Both the position numbers and the translations under genes were made by a program. The notes beneath the pieces are model-generated. The model did not search any database. It was not told where the DNA came from and saw only the letters and a list, made by a program, of their open reading frames with translations. From JAJTHC01 sp044358835 (lineage in GTDB: Bacteria; Cyanobacteriota; Vampirovibrionia; Vampirovibrionales; JAJTHC01), in contig JBIKNF010000009.1 in assembly GCA_044358835.1 (NCBI GenBank), positions 1-64,000 on the forward strand: a DNA stretch of 64,000 nt, written 5' to 3'. Positions 1 through 8,088 of this stretch are shown in pieces; positions within the stretch are counted from its first letter, which is position 1, and every line of letters starts with the position of its first letter.

Positions 1-87
1 CACGGCCGTAAAGACTGCAGGCAGCGACAATACTCGGGCGGTGACGCCCCGGAAAGATAGCCCTTCGCCTAACCTTCTTTTATAGAC

Positions 88-126
88 AAAGCCCCCCCCG
101 ATGCCGCAGTGCCTCGGGGGGCTTTT
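88..126. terminator. Intrinsic terminator, probably bidirectional
   Basis: A GC-rich hairpin has a 10-bp arm AAAGCCCCCC at 88-97 that pairs with GGGGGGCTTT at 116-125. It is flanked by A and T runs. It would end a rightward transcript whose gene lies off the left edge, and also the leftward gene that stops at 145. Confidence 0.75.
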
Positions 127-144
127 CTCTAAATATACAACACC

Positions 145-1782
145 CTAGCTAATTCGTTCAAGCTGGGCCAAGTATATGGCTCGACACACAGGGATGCCGT
201 CTAAAATATAGTCTACTTGTAACTCGCCTTGGGCGTGGTTGTCTTCCAGGTAAACCAAGGTTAAGGTTTCTAAACGCTGCCATAGGGAGTTGTCTGGGTA
301 GGCGTAGCGCGTGGTGACAAAGGCTACATTGCCTACCACACGCGCGGGTAACACATCAATTAAGCGATGCTGACTCCGTTGCTCTTCGACATTTAAGCCA
401 AAGGTATCGTACTGAATTTCACGCAGTTTTAACGATTCACGCCAGTTGCCTAAAAAGCGACTGCCCGCAAAGCCTTGACGCTGTGCCTTTAATTCTTCGG
501 CCAAGTGTTGTTGATCCGCACGCGCAGAGACTTCCGCATCTTTTGCTTTTTCTGCTTGACGCTGGGCGTCTAGCTTGTCTTTGTCAGCATCCAGCAATTG
601 ACGTTGCAATTTTGCTTTGTCATCCATGAGCTTCATCAACTCATTTTCATTATTCGTATGCTTCATTTTTTTGATGAGCGTGGTCAGTTCCGTGACTTTT
701 TTATTGAACAAGCTGTTTACATTATACAGATGAGAGTTCAATTTTTCGGCTTCAATTAAACGGTTCTGAAGTGCATCTTTTTCTGTAAGTAGTCTGTCTA
801 CAATTTGTAATGAATGTTCTTGCTTTTCTTGTAACACGGCCAAAGGTGCTGACAAATACTGCGTGGGGCTAAATTCGGTGGAACGCTTTTCTACAATACT
901 ACTACGTGGAACCGTGAAATCGGATTGCACTGTGTCAAGGGTGGGATGATCTTTGAAGGAGTCCACCAAGGCTTGAGGGGACATAATAGCAGGCGTATAG
1001 GACCATTTTGAAGGCGTTTGAAGAGTTGCTTCTTCAGGTGCTTGGGTGGTTGAAGAAACCTCTTGCGAAAAGCTTTCTTTTGGCAGATCTTCTACGGGGT
1101 CGATTTCGGGGAGGGGGCTGATTGTGATTGTTTCAATCAGAGGTTTTTCGGTGGCTTGGACTTCGTTAAACGATGTTTCACTTGGGGTATTGATAACATC
1201 AGGCACTGAATCAGACCCTGCAACGCTTGAGTCGGTTTCATGCAAAGCGTCTATTTCAAATGGGATGTCCGCTTCATCGGTATTTGGCGAAACAAGCGCT
1301 GTTGCTTCATGGGGTTGAATGACGGCGTCCGCACTTTCTTTAAAGCTTTGCAACAACGCTTCACTTTCTAAGCTTAATGAAGTCACTTTGTTTTCAGTCG
1401 CTTGAGGCAAGGGGTTGGTCACTGTGTTTGGCACGGACGGTTCAAGGGTTTCAGTCGCCGTTGGAACCGACAGGGGAGTCGGGGGTGTTTTAATTTTTTG
1501 CAAGCTAGGTATATGCCCCCATGCCTGATTGACGTTGCGTTCAACGGGTTGAGCGTCTTGAGCGGGGGGTAGGGTAATAATTTGCTTAATGTGTGCGAGG
1601 CTTCGCCCTAAGGCCATATGTTTTTTAATGTTTTTAAAAAGGTTTAAGTGTTGACGCGTGTACAATTTATTGCCTTGAAGGTCTGTGGGGATTCGAATAT
1701 CTAGCGATTCTTCCCAATCAAGCAATTGTTGGAGGTGAATATCGTACTTAGTGAGTGTGTCTTGAATGGTTTGACTCGTCAT
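145..1782 (-). CDS. MerR-like HTH protein with long coiled coil, function unknown
   Basis: I do not recognise this 545-residue protein as a named family. Residues about 5-65 look like a MerR-type winged helix-turn-helix (LLDWEESL, LYTRQHLNLFKNI, ALGRSLAHIKQII). Residues about 70-330 are Pro/Thr/Ser/Glu-rich and probably disordered. Residues about 330-445 form a charged heptad-like coiled coil (EKDALQNRLIEAEKL, DDKAKLQRQLLDADKDK). The last 100 residues look globular. I chose the ATG at 1782 because it starts the HTH and follows AAAAAGGG. An upstream extension to 1965 has a different composition and overlaps the divergent promoter region. It faces away from the RelE-type toxin-antitoxin pair. 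It could be a DNA-binding regulator that oligomerises or a chromosome-organising protein. Confidence 0.7.
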   Translation of the reverse strand: MTSQTIQDTLTKYDIHLQQLLDWEESLDIRIPTDLQGNKLYTRQHLNLFKNIKKHMALGRSLAHIKQIITLPPAQDAQPVERNVNQAWGHIPSLQKIKTPPTPLSVPTATETLEPSVPNTVTNPLPQATENKVTSLSLESEALLQSFKESADAVIQPHEATALVSPNTDEADIPFEIDALHETDSSVAGSDSVPDVINTPSETSFNEVQATEKPLIETITISPLPEIDPVEDLPKESFSQEVSSTTQAPEEATLQTPSKWSYTPAIMSPQALVDSFKDHPTLDTVQSDFTVPRSSIVEKRSTEFSPTQYLSAPLAVLQEKQEHSLQIVDRLLTEKDALQNRLIEAEKLNSHLYNVNSLFNKKVTELTTLIKKMKHTNNENELMKLMDDKAKLQRQLLDADKDKLDAQRQAEKAKDAEVSARADQQHLAEELKAQRQGFAGSRFLGNWRESLKLREIQYDTFGLNVEEQRSQHRLIDVLPARVVGNVAFVTTRYAYPDNSLWQRLETLTLVYLEDNHAQGELQVDYILDGIPVCRAIYLAQLERIS

Positions 1783-1825
1783 AATAGGGCGACCCTTTTT
1801 GGAAATATAATTCTTTATTAACGGC

Positions 1826-1842
1826 ATGATAGTTCTTATCAT
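1826..1842. promoter_or_regulatory. Inverted repeat in divergent intergenic region
   Basis: ATGATA-GTTCT-TATCAT is a perfect 6-bp inverted repeat with a 5-base spacer. An 11-base direct copy of its right side plus flank (TCTTATCATAC) recurs near 1941-1951. Both lie between the MerR-like gene and the toxin-antitoxin operon, so they are candidate operator sites. This is inference from position and symmetry. Confidence 0.35.
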
Positions 1843-2031
1843 ACACATTTTAGGAGAGCATATGCCACGTTTAAAGATGTGAATCCTATGCTTGGTGTAC
1901 GACGCGTATTTTCGTACGTGCCTAAACGACGTGACTCTACTCTTATCATACCGAGAAAAGCACAAAGAGGAAAGTATTTTGTTTTAATGCAAATACAGCC
2001 CACCGCAAGTGCTACCCGTAAAGGATGCCCC

Positions 2032-2256
2032 ATGTTTTTGAGTCGCTTTTTTAATTCGTCCTCCACCCAAACGATTCCGCAGTGGTTGGCCCACGTGTTG
2101 CAGCAAGCCCTGCCCCTGTGGGATGCCCCCACTCAGGAGACGATGTCTATTCTGTTGTCAGACGATCAGTTTGAACTGGTGATGCAAAGCCTTAAAGAAG
2201 TCAAGCAAGGCGATGTCATGCGTTCAGCAGATGTCTTTGCGGATTTGGTGGATTAA
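2032..2256 (+). CDS. Putative type II antitoxin paired with RelE-like toxin
   Basis: A 74-residue protein lies six bases upstream of a RelE/ParE-type toxin. Its C-terminal pattern EVKQGDVMRSADVFADLVD resembles the tail of RelB/Phd-type antitoxins, where a GEV-x-x-x-EEV-x-x-x-L pattern is common. The N-terminal half (PQWLAHVLQQALPLWDAPT) is not a DNA-binding fold I can name. The ATG at 2032 follows AAAGGA with an 8-base gap, so I prefer it to longer in-frame starts at 1879 or 1987. The assignment depends on gene order and length more than on sequence. It should bind and neutralise the toxin encoded next and may repress the shared promoter. Confidence 0.55.
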   Translation: MFLSRFFNSSSTQTIPQWLAHVLQQALPLWDAPTQETMSILLSDDQFELVMQSLKEVKQGDVMRSADVFADLVD

Positions 2257-2262
2257 GGGTTT

Positions 2263-2592
2263 ATGACGACTACTTCTTCAGTGTACGAAGTAATGTTAAG
2301 CCGTTCAGCGGTGGCGGCTCAAAAGAAGCTCGACAAACCCTTACGGTTGTTGTTGAAGCAGGCCTTGGAACTGTTGGCCACCAACCCCAAAGGCTTGGGC
2401 GAACAGCTTAAGCAACCGTTGACGATGTTAAGATCTCACCATGTGCGCTACAAAGGCCTAGAATGGCGAATTGCCTACCAGTTCAATGAAGACGCCCAAG
2501 TGATTTATGTGGTGCTGATTGGCCCGCATGAAAATTTTTACCGCACCTTAAAGCAATGTTTGACTTCACTGGCTTTTCCCCGTGTGAGTTAA
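2263..2592 (+). CDS. RelE/ParE-family toxin
   Basis: This 109-residue protein has the RelE/ParE pattern: an N-terminal strand (YEVMLSRSAVAAQKKLDKPLR), a helical stretch (LLKQALELLATNP), then strands with HHVRYKGLEWRIAYQF and VIYVVLIGPHENFYRTLKQ. RelE proteins cleave mRNA on the ribosome, while ParE proteins poison gyrase. The sequence alone does not decide which applies. It is the second gene of a two-gene operon with the putative antitoxin ending at 2256, and TTAAGGG precedes its ATG. The length fits the family and no key region looks missing. Confidence 0.8.
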   Translation: MTTTSSVYEVMLSRSAVAAQKKLDKPLRLLLKQALELLATNPKGLGEQLKQPLTMLRSHHVRYKGLEWRIAYQFNEDAQVIYVVLIGPHENFYRTLKQCLTSLAFPRVS

Positions 2593-2620
2593 ACCAAAAC
2601 AGAGTTTTAAAATCGTGCAC

Positions 2621-2796
2621 TTTAACCACTGAGCAACGGGCTAAAAAATAGGGTATACTGAAAAAGAGTGGCTTTTTCCAACAGGCCTTCACACACTCAA
2701 AAAACTCCTTGAAAATCGAGTAAAAAACGGATCTCGTGTGGCCAAAAAACAGACTTTCGTGTGTCGAAAATCGACTTTCCGACACACGAAATTAGG
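2621..2796 (-). repeat. Dispersed repeat R2, copy 1 (inverted relative to copy 2)
   Basis: Read on the minus strand, this stretch matches 62267-62420. A 26-base identical block spans the TTTTTTACTCGATTTTC region and the AAGGAGTTT that follows. Similarity continues through CCTGTTGGAAAAAGCCACTC and CAGTGGTTAAA. A 9-bp inverted repeat, CGTGTGTCG (2758-2766) and CGACACACG (2780-2788), lies at its right end. No protein-coding signal is visible. The region between relE and lysS (2593-2901) otherwise holds only the lysS leader. Confidence 0.75.
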
Positions 2797-2901
2797 GCGT
2801 TTCTTTACATGTCAACCGTCCACCAAGAAATAAATCGTTGACCCTTTCGCATGCTTTAGCGAAAATGAAAGGATATATTCTGTAAGAAAAAGGTTTTGCT
2901 G

Positions 2902-4416
2902 ATGTCCCTATTTGAAGATGAGCTCCACTACACCATTGCCACGCGTCTTGAAAAACGTGATGCACTCATTCACGCAGGGCATGAACCTTACCCCTATCGC
3001 TTTGAACGCACCCATTACAATCAAGACTTACACACGCAGTATGAAGCCCTTGAATCAGGCGTTGAAACTCAAGATTTCGTGCGCTTGGCCGGGCGAATTA
3101 TGGCCATTCGCAACAACGGCATGTTTCTGGATTTACATGATACGTCTGGCAAAATACAGGCCTTTTGCCATAAAGAAAGCCTCGATGAAGACATGAACCC
3201 CCTTCTAAAATTGCTGGATGTTGGCGACATGGTGGGCGTAGAAGGCAGTATCCGCCGGACGCCCCGCGGCGAACTTTCGGTGCGGGTCAAGCGCTTAGAA
3301 GTCTTGTGCAAAGCCCTGTTGCAATTGCCTGAAAAGTACCACGGCTTAAGCGATGTAGAAGTGCGCTACCGCCAGCGTTACTTGGATCTCATCGTCAATG
3401 AAGACAGCCGAAAAACCCTGCGCCAACGCTCCAAAATCGTGTCTGCCATTCGCCGTTATCTCGACGACCGGAACTATATGGAAGTGGAAACGCCCATGTT
3501 GCATTCCATTGCGGGGGGGGCTTCCGCCAACCCATTTATCACGCATCACCATAGTTTGGACCAAGACATGTACCTGCGTATCGCTCCTGAACTGTTCTTA
3601 AAACGCTTAATTGTAGGCGGCTTAAGCGACAAAGTCTACGAAATTAACCGATGCTTCCGTAATGAAGGCATCAGCACACGCCACAACCCTGAATTCACCT
3701 CCATTGAACTGTATGAAGCCTATAGCGACTATCACGATATGATGGCGCTGACCGAAACCTTGGTGCAAGTGGCTTGCCAAGCCATTCACGACGATTTCAA
3801 GATCCCTTATGGGAACAACACCCTCGATTTTAGTGGGCCGTGGAAGCGTGCTTCCATGATTGATTTAGTTAAAGAACACACGGGCGTGGACTTCTTGCCC
3901 TTGAGCCTAGAAGACGCTCGCCTGCAAGCCGACGCCTTGGGCGTTTATGTAGAACCCACCGATTCGTGGGGGAAAGTGGTGGAAGCCGTTTTTGCCGAAA
4001 AAGTCGAAGCCCAGTTGATTCAACCCACCCATGTGACGGATTTCCCGCGGGATATTTCGCCCTTGTCCAAGGTGCACCGCAGTCACCCGCGTTTGAGTGA
4101 ACGTTTTGAAACGTATATTAACGGCTGGGAAATTGCCAACGCCTTTAGTGAGTTGAGCGATCCCTTGGATCAAAAAGCGCGTTTTGAAGATCAGATGAAA
4201 GAGCGGGCGTCTGGCGATTCAGAAGCCCACGCCATGGATGAAGACTACGTCAACGCCTTGGGCTACGGGATGCCCCCAACAGGAGGCTTGGGCATTGGGG
4301 TGGATCGCTTGGTGATGCTGTTGACCAACTCCCCTTCTATTCGAGATGTGATTCTCTTTCCCACGCTGAAAGTCAAGCACCAGCGTCAAACGGAGCTAGA
4401 ACACCCAAAATACTAA
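2902..4416 (+). CDS. lysS: Lysine--tRNA ligase (class II)
   Basis: This enzyme charges tRNA-Lys with lysine in the cytoplasm. The 504-residue length fits class II LysRS. An N-terminal OB-fold for anticodon binding covers about residues 55-150 (VRLAGRIMAIRNNG). The catalytic core shows motif 1 (ETPMLHSIAGGASANPF), motif 2 (FRNEGISTRHNPEFTSIE) and motif 3 (GLGIGVDRLVMLLTNS). The ATG at 2902 has AAAAAGG eight bases upstream. A TTG six bases earlier is less likely. The gene stands alone on its strand, with dispersed repeats on either side. Confidence 0.97.
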   Translation: MSLFEDELHYTIATRLEKRDALIHAGHEPYPYRFERTHYNQDLHTQYEALESGVETQDFVRLAGRIMAIRNNGMFLDLHDTSGKIQAFCHKESLDEDMNPLLKLLDVGDMVGVEGSIRRTPRGELSVRVKRLEVLCKALLQLPEKYHGLSDVEVRYRQRYLDLIVNEDSRKTLRQRSKIVSAIRRYLDDRNYMEVETPMLHSIAGGASANPFITHHHSLDQDMYLRIAPELFLKRLIVGGLSDKVYEINRCFRNEGISTRHNPEFTSIELYEAYSDYHDMMALTETLVQVACQAIHDDFKIPYGNNTLDFSGPWKRASMIDLVKEHTGVDFLPLSLEDARLQADALGVYVEPTDSWGKVVEAVFAEKVEAQLIQPTHVTDFPRDISPLSKVHRSHPRLSERFETYINGWEIANAFSELSDPLDQKARFEDQMKERASGDSEAHAMDEDYVNALGYGMPPTGGLGIGVDRLVMLLTNSPSIRDVILFPTLKVKHQRQTELEHPKY

Positions 4417-4470
4417 AATACAAAGATTATGAAGACTGCCACTCCTTAAATAAAAAATACTATACATCTA

Positions 4471-4513
4471 CTTCCCACCCCAACCCTCTCCCTTAAAGGG
4501 GAGGGAGTAAAAC
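4471..4513. repeat. Dispersed hairpin repeat R3, copy 1
   Basis: CCACCCCAACCCTCTCCC is followed by TTAAAGGGGAGGGAGT, giving a C-rich/G-rich hairpin. A close relative lies at 6839-6875 and a more diverged one near 62465-62500. It sits between the 3' ends of lysS and trmL and could act as a terminator for both. Confidence 0.6.
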
Positions 4514-4570
4514 GCCCTAGTTGAAAACGGTGAAAATGCTTGTCAAAAAAATCGTGTTGAGTGTCGAAAA

Positions 4571-5140
4571 TTACACCCTTTTTTTACATTGACGCAAAAA
4601 TTCATACATCACCACCGCCACCGAATTCGACAAATTATGACTCCGTACCCCTTCCACCATCGGGATGCGAATGGCATGGGCCTGCTGGTTTTTCACAAAC
4701 GATGCAGGCAACCCCTTGGTTTCACTGCCAAAAACAAGCAAGGCTTTTGGGGGGAATGTGACGTCCCACAAGCTTTTTTCGGCTTTGGCACTGAGGTAAA
4801 ACACCGGTGTTTCAGGGGGGTGAGCGTCCAAAACCGCCTGAAATTCATAGTGATGCACGGGGGTGACCACATCTTCATAATCCATCGCAGAACGGCGTAA
4901 GCCCTTGTCCTGCAAGCGAAAACCCAAATGCCCCACTAAAAAAAGCTGTGCGCCCGTACATGCGGCCAGTCGCATGATGTTGCCCGTATTCTGCGGAATT
5001 TGAGGTTCCACCAGCACAATGCTCGCGCCACTAGATTGAGGCAAAAAAGCCGAAGAACGCTCTATACTAGGGTATAAGCCCTTTTCTTCAGGCGTCATAG
5101 ACATATAAGTCGGTGGGGTCGAATCCTGTTCAGGCATCAT
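4571..5140 (-). CDS. trmL: tRNA (cytidine(34)-2'-O)-methyltransferase, SPOUT family
   Basis: TrmL methylates the 2'-O of the wobble base of leucine tRNAs using SAM. The SPOUT signature is clear: IVLVEPQIPQNTGNIMRLAA near residue 41, LVFGSETKGLP near residue 131, and VRSHNLSNSVAVVMYEFLRQ at the C-terminus, which forms the knotted SAM site. The 189-residue length exceeds the usual ~155 because of a roughly 38-residue N-terminal extension. A later start (for example the Met in YMSMTPEEKG) is possible, and no good ribosome site precedes the ATG at 5140. It starts 12 bases after the mreB stop, so the two genes form an operon. Confidence 0.88.
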   Translation of the reverse strand: MMPEQDSTPPTYMSMTPEEKGLYPSIERSSAFLPQSSGASIVLVEPQIPQNTGNIMRLAACTGAQLFLVGHLGFRLQDKGLRRSAMDYEDVVTPVHHYEFQAVLDAHPPETPVFYLSAKAEKSLWDVTFPPKALLVFGSETKGLPASFVKNQQAHAIRIPMVEGVRSHNLSNSVAVVMYEFLRQCKKRV

Positions 5141-5152
5141 GGCAAGGTGATT

Positions 5153-6241
5153 CTATCGCATTACCGAAACGCGGCCGTCGTATTCGGTGAGTTCCAGCAC
5201 TTTTTTATAGACAGGATCCGTCAAAATACGCTCAGCCCCAATCACCACACAGGAAAGGGGGTCTTCTGCGACGTAAACAGGCACTTGTACTTCTTCTTGA
5301 ATGAGTTCATCTAGCCCCGTGAGTAAGGCGCCACCGCCAGCCAACATAATCCCGCGATCCATAATATCGGCCGCCATTTCAGGAGGTGTGACGGCAAGGG
5401 TTCTTTTAATGGCGTCAATGATTTTATTGACGGTGGGCAAGAGGGTTTCACGAATTTCAGTCGTCGTAAGCGTTACGGTGGCCGGTAAACCTGAGGTTAA
5501 ATCAATGCCACGCACATCCATTTCAGCTTCTACCGTACTTTCAGACGCACTGCCCAAGGTGTGCTTAATGTCTTCCGCCGTGCGTTCGCCAATGGCGAGA
5601 TTATGTTCGCTGCGAAGATATTCTTGCAGTTCTTCATTCATTTGATCGCCCGCAATGCGCAGGCTGTCTCGAACGACGATGCCATTTAAGCTCAATACCG
5701 CGATTTCAGTGGTGCCTCCGCCAATATCCACAATCATCGAACCGGTGGGTTTGTCTACAGGCATGCCCGCCCCAATGGCTGCGGCCATGGGTTCATCCAC
5801 AATGTAGACGTAACGCGCATCGGCTGAAAAGGCGGCATCCCCAACCGCACGACGCTCCACTTCCGTGGCTTGGCTTGGCACACACACCACCACACGCCCT
5901 AAAGCGCCTGTAAACACGTTGTTGTTGCCTTCGGTGACTTTGGTAATGAACTCTCGCAACATGGCTTCAGCCCACTCAAAATCAGTGATCACGCCTTCAC
6001 GCAGGGGGCGCACGGCCCGAATGTTGGTGGGGGTGCGACCCATCATGGCACGGGCTTCAAGGCCAACTGCCAAGACTTGGGGGGGCAACTGGCTAGAATC
6101 AACGGCAACAACCGAAGGTTCACGCAACACGACGCCTTTTTTGGTGGAACAAATCAAGGTGTTGGCGGTACCTAAGTCAATGCCTAAATCTTGGGTTTCG
6201 AGGCGGTTGCCAAACCAATTAAACCAGTTAAACCATTTCAC
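5153..6241 (-). CDS. mreB: Rod-shape-determining actin homologue MreB
   Basis: MreB polymerises on the inner membrane and directs the elongation machinery for cell-wall synthesis. Actin-fold signatures are visible: DLGIDLGTANTLI (phosphate 1), SMIVDIGGGTTEIAVLSLNG (phosphate 2), and IMLAGGGALLTGLDELI (adenosine). I chose the GTG at 6241 because AAGGAG lies ten bases upstream. A TTG at 6280 would add 13 residues. From this GTG the protein begins with VKWFNWFNWFGNRLE, a short tandem Trp-Phe-Asn repeat that should form the membrane-binding amphipathic helix. MreB indicates a rod-like or curved cell. It is the first gene of a pair with trmL. Confidence 0.95.
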   Translation of the reverse strand: MKWFNWFNWFGNRLETQDLGIDLGTANTLICSTKKGVVLREPSVVAVDSSQLPPQVLAVGLEARAMMGRTPTNIRAVRPLREGVITDFEWAEAMLREFITKVTEGNNNVFTGALGRVVVCVPSQATEVERRAVGDAAFSADARYVYIVDEPMAAAIGAGMPVDKPTGSMIVDIGGGTTEIAVLSLNGIVVRDSLRIAGDQMNEELQEYLRSEHNLAIGERTAEDIKHTLGSASESTVEAEMDVRGIDLTSGLPATVTLTTTEIRETLLPTVNKIIDAIKRTLAVTPPEMAADIMDRGIMLAGGGALLTGLDELIQEEVQVPVYVAEDPLSCVVIGAERILTDPVYKKVLELTEYDGRVSVMR

Positions 6242-6328
6242 GATGGGGGAACTCCTTGTTGGGTGGGTTAAGTTAAACAAATAACCGCTTTTAGTTTAAG
6301 ACAAGCAAACAAAATCACCAGTGGCCCG

Positions 6329-6643
6329 TTACATACCCGGTAGTTTGAACCCTGGAATGTTGAGGCCTTTGGTCAAAACGCCCATTTTGTCTTGGGTTTG
6401 CGTCATAATCGATTGTGTTAAGGCTTCAAGGGCTTCTACCACTAAAGCACCCGTTTGATCCCCTTGGGCTTCTTTGGCGATGTCGACTTTCCAGTCTTCA
6501 AATTTCCCTGTACAAGAAACACTTACTTGTCCGTTCTTGGACTTCCCTTCAAAGCGTGTTGACGCCAATTCTTCTTGAATTTTCATCATTTGGTCTTGCA
6601 TTTTTTTGGCTTGACTCATCATTTTGGCCATATCAAACATCAT
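6329..6643 (-). CDS. YbaB/EbfC family nucleoid-associated protein
   Basis: This 104-residue protein starts with FDMAKMMSQAKKMQDQMMKIQEEL, the typical Met/Lys-rich coiled helix of YbaB/EbfC (DUF149). The central VSVSCTGKFEDWKVDI strand region and GFKLPGM tail also fit. Family members are small dimers that bind DNA and often sit near dnaX-recR. That context is absent here. I prefer the ATG at 6643, which follows GGAG by nine bases. A longer ORF from 6658 would use an ATG that overlaps this ribosome site. Confidence 0.88.
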   Translation of the reverse strand: MMFDMAKMMSQAKKMQDQMMKIQEELASTRFEGKSKNGQVSVSCTGKFEDWKVDIAKEAQGDQTGALVVEALEALTQSIMTQTQDKMGVLTKGLNIPGFKLPGM

Positions 6644-6838
6644 TTTTAGGGTCTCCATATAAATTAAACACAGGGTGTTATAGACTCATAACCTTAATTT
6701 TTATCATAACAGAAATAGGATTTTATGCTAGACTTAATTTTAAGAATGCGTAGAAAAAGTCTTTTTTGCCTTATCCCTTTTGCTTATGGAAGAAGGCTAG
6801 AAGGGGGGAAACACCAGCTATGACTGGACATCCAAGAA

Positions 6839-6875
6839 CCCTCACCCCAACCCTTTTCCATAGGGAAAGGGAGTA
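6839..6875. repeat. Dispersed hairpin repeat R3, copy 2
   Basis: ACCCTCACCCCAACCC followed by TTTTCCATAGGGAAAGGGAGT resembles 4471-4513. Just upstream, 6765-6805 (TATGGAAGAAGGCTAG) matches the reverse complement of 62470-62515. The 275 bases between ybaB and the next gene are therefore mostly repeat-derived, with no other signal seen. Confidence 0.55.
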
Positions 6876-6918
6876 ATCTCGGCACATTCTTGAATACATG
6901 ATGAAAAAGGAAAGCCCT

Positions 6919-8016
6919 GTGACTTCATTTTGGAACAAAACGTGGAATACTCCTTTACGACTGGGCTGGATGCTGAAATCGGCGTGGTTACAAACGGGGC
7001 GTCATGCGGATGTAATGTACCCGCTGTTTTTAATTCTGCTTTTAAGTGGCCTGCTGAGTCCCTCGCCTGCTCAACTCGCTTCAGGCGAAGGCGTGATTTT
7101 GCTGTGGCAAGGCTTATGTATGCTGACGACCCTAACGCTGATGAGTGGCTGGATGCAAGTGCTTCACGCGCGCACGTGGTTGCTGATGTTAGAAGAAGCC
7201 CAAAAGCACCCCAAAGAACTGTTATTAGACCCTGCCCGCGTGCCGTTTGCTGATTTTAGCCAAGCGTCGTTAGAAGCCCCCCCAGGATGGATGAACCCGC
7301 TGCAACGCACAGAAGGGGATCAAAGCGCCGCGCAAGACGCCAGTAAGCTTGAGCGCCCAAGTGTGACCCGCCCGACCCTAACGCCCCTATTTCAAGGCAT
7401 TGGCCGTTTTTGGGGACGCAGTTTCGCCATTAACGCCCTTCAAGGCATCGCCTTTGCGTTGGCGGTGATTCTGCCTTTTGTCTTGATTTACAAAACCTAT
7501 GGCGTGCCTGATTTGTTCGCGCAAGCCACGCCTGAATCGCTTGAACGGTTGGCCAATCTCAGTTCGGCTCAAATGCAAGCGATGCTTTTAAAATTGCCTG
7601 CCGCCCAAATTACGTTGATTAGCCAGTGGATGATGGGCCTGTTTATTTCCATGATTTGCGCCTTGTTGGTCTTTCTCGCCACCGCTTTGTGGTGGGTTAC
7701 CATGCTGGTGTGTGATGCGTCGATTGGTCGAGCGTTGATGTTACAATGGCGATTTTTTAAGCACGATTACCTGCGAGCCGTCTTCATCGCCGCCGCTCAA
7801 GTCGGGATTTTGGGCTTTTTTGTGATGTATCCCTTGGCGCATTCAGGCAACGTGTGGGTGAATATGCTGTTGAATGTGGGCTTGTTTTTTGGCTTTTTAT
7901 TTTCCACGCACTTGGCCTTTATTTATGTGTATAGTGTCGTAAAACCTCCGTTTTTACCGCCCGCTCTTCGAGAAAGCATCCTTAAAAAAGCCTCGACGCT
8001 GGATGCCATTGCTTAA
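6919..8016 (+). CDS. Polytopic membrane protein, function unknown
   Basis: I do not recognise this protein of about 365 residues. Roughly six membrane segments are visible: MYPLFLILLLSGLL and LLWQGLCMLTTLTLMSGWM near the N-terminus, then after a polar stretch AINALQGIAFALAVILPFV, GLFISMICALLVFLATALW, AVFIAAAQVGILGFFVMYP and MLLNVGLFFGFLFSTHLAF. The polar stretch, about residues 85-165, holds Pro/Ala-rich sequence. I favour the GTG at 6919, which has AAAAGGAAAG seven bases upstream. An ATG at 6898 would add seven residues but has no ribosome site. It stands alone, so context gives no clue. Confidence 0.75.
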   Translation: MTSFWNKTWNTPLRLGWMLKSAWLQTGRHADVMYPLFLILLLSGLLSPSPAQLASGEGVILLWQGLCMLTTLTLMSGWMQVLHARTWLLMLEEAQKHPKELLLDPARVPFADFSQASLEAPPGWMNPLQRTEGDQSAAQDASKLERPSVTRPTLTPLFQGIGRFWGRSFAINALQGIAFALAVILPFVLIYKTYGVPDLFAQATPESLERLANLSSAQMQAMLLKLPAAQITLISQWMMGLFISMICALLVFLATALWWVTMLVCDASIGRALMLQWRFFKHDYLRAVFIAAAQVGILGFFVMYPLAHSGNVWVNMLLNVGLFFGFLFSTHLAFIYVYSVVKPPFLPPALRESILKKASTLDAIA

Positions 8017-8088
8017 TGAGGCATCATTATTTTTTGAGGCTATTTAATGCTGATATTCTTAACTTGTGTTTTCATATAGGATTTCATC

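Noticed and set aside
2..85. An open frame ending in TAG at 83-85, possibly the 3' end of an upstream gene
   Set aside because: Only about 27 codons are visible, another frame is also open to 58, and the sequence could equally be the end of a structured RNA. The terminator at 88-126 is the only feature I can support.
1046..1318. Long open frame opposite the MerR-like coiled-coil gene
   Set aside because: It is a shadow on the other strand of a Ser/Thr/Glu-rich coding region, with no ribosome site and no family pattern.
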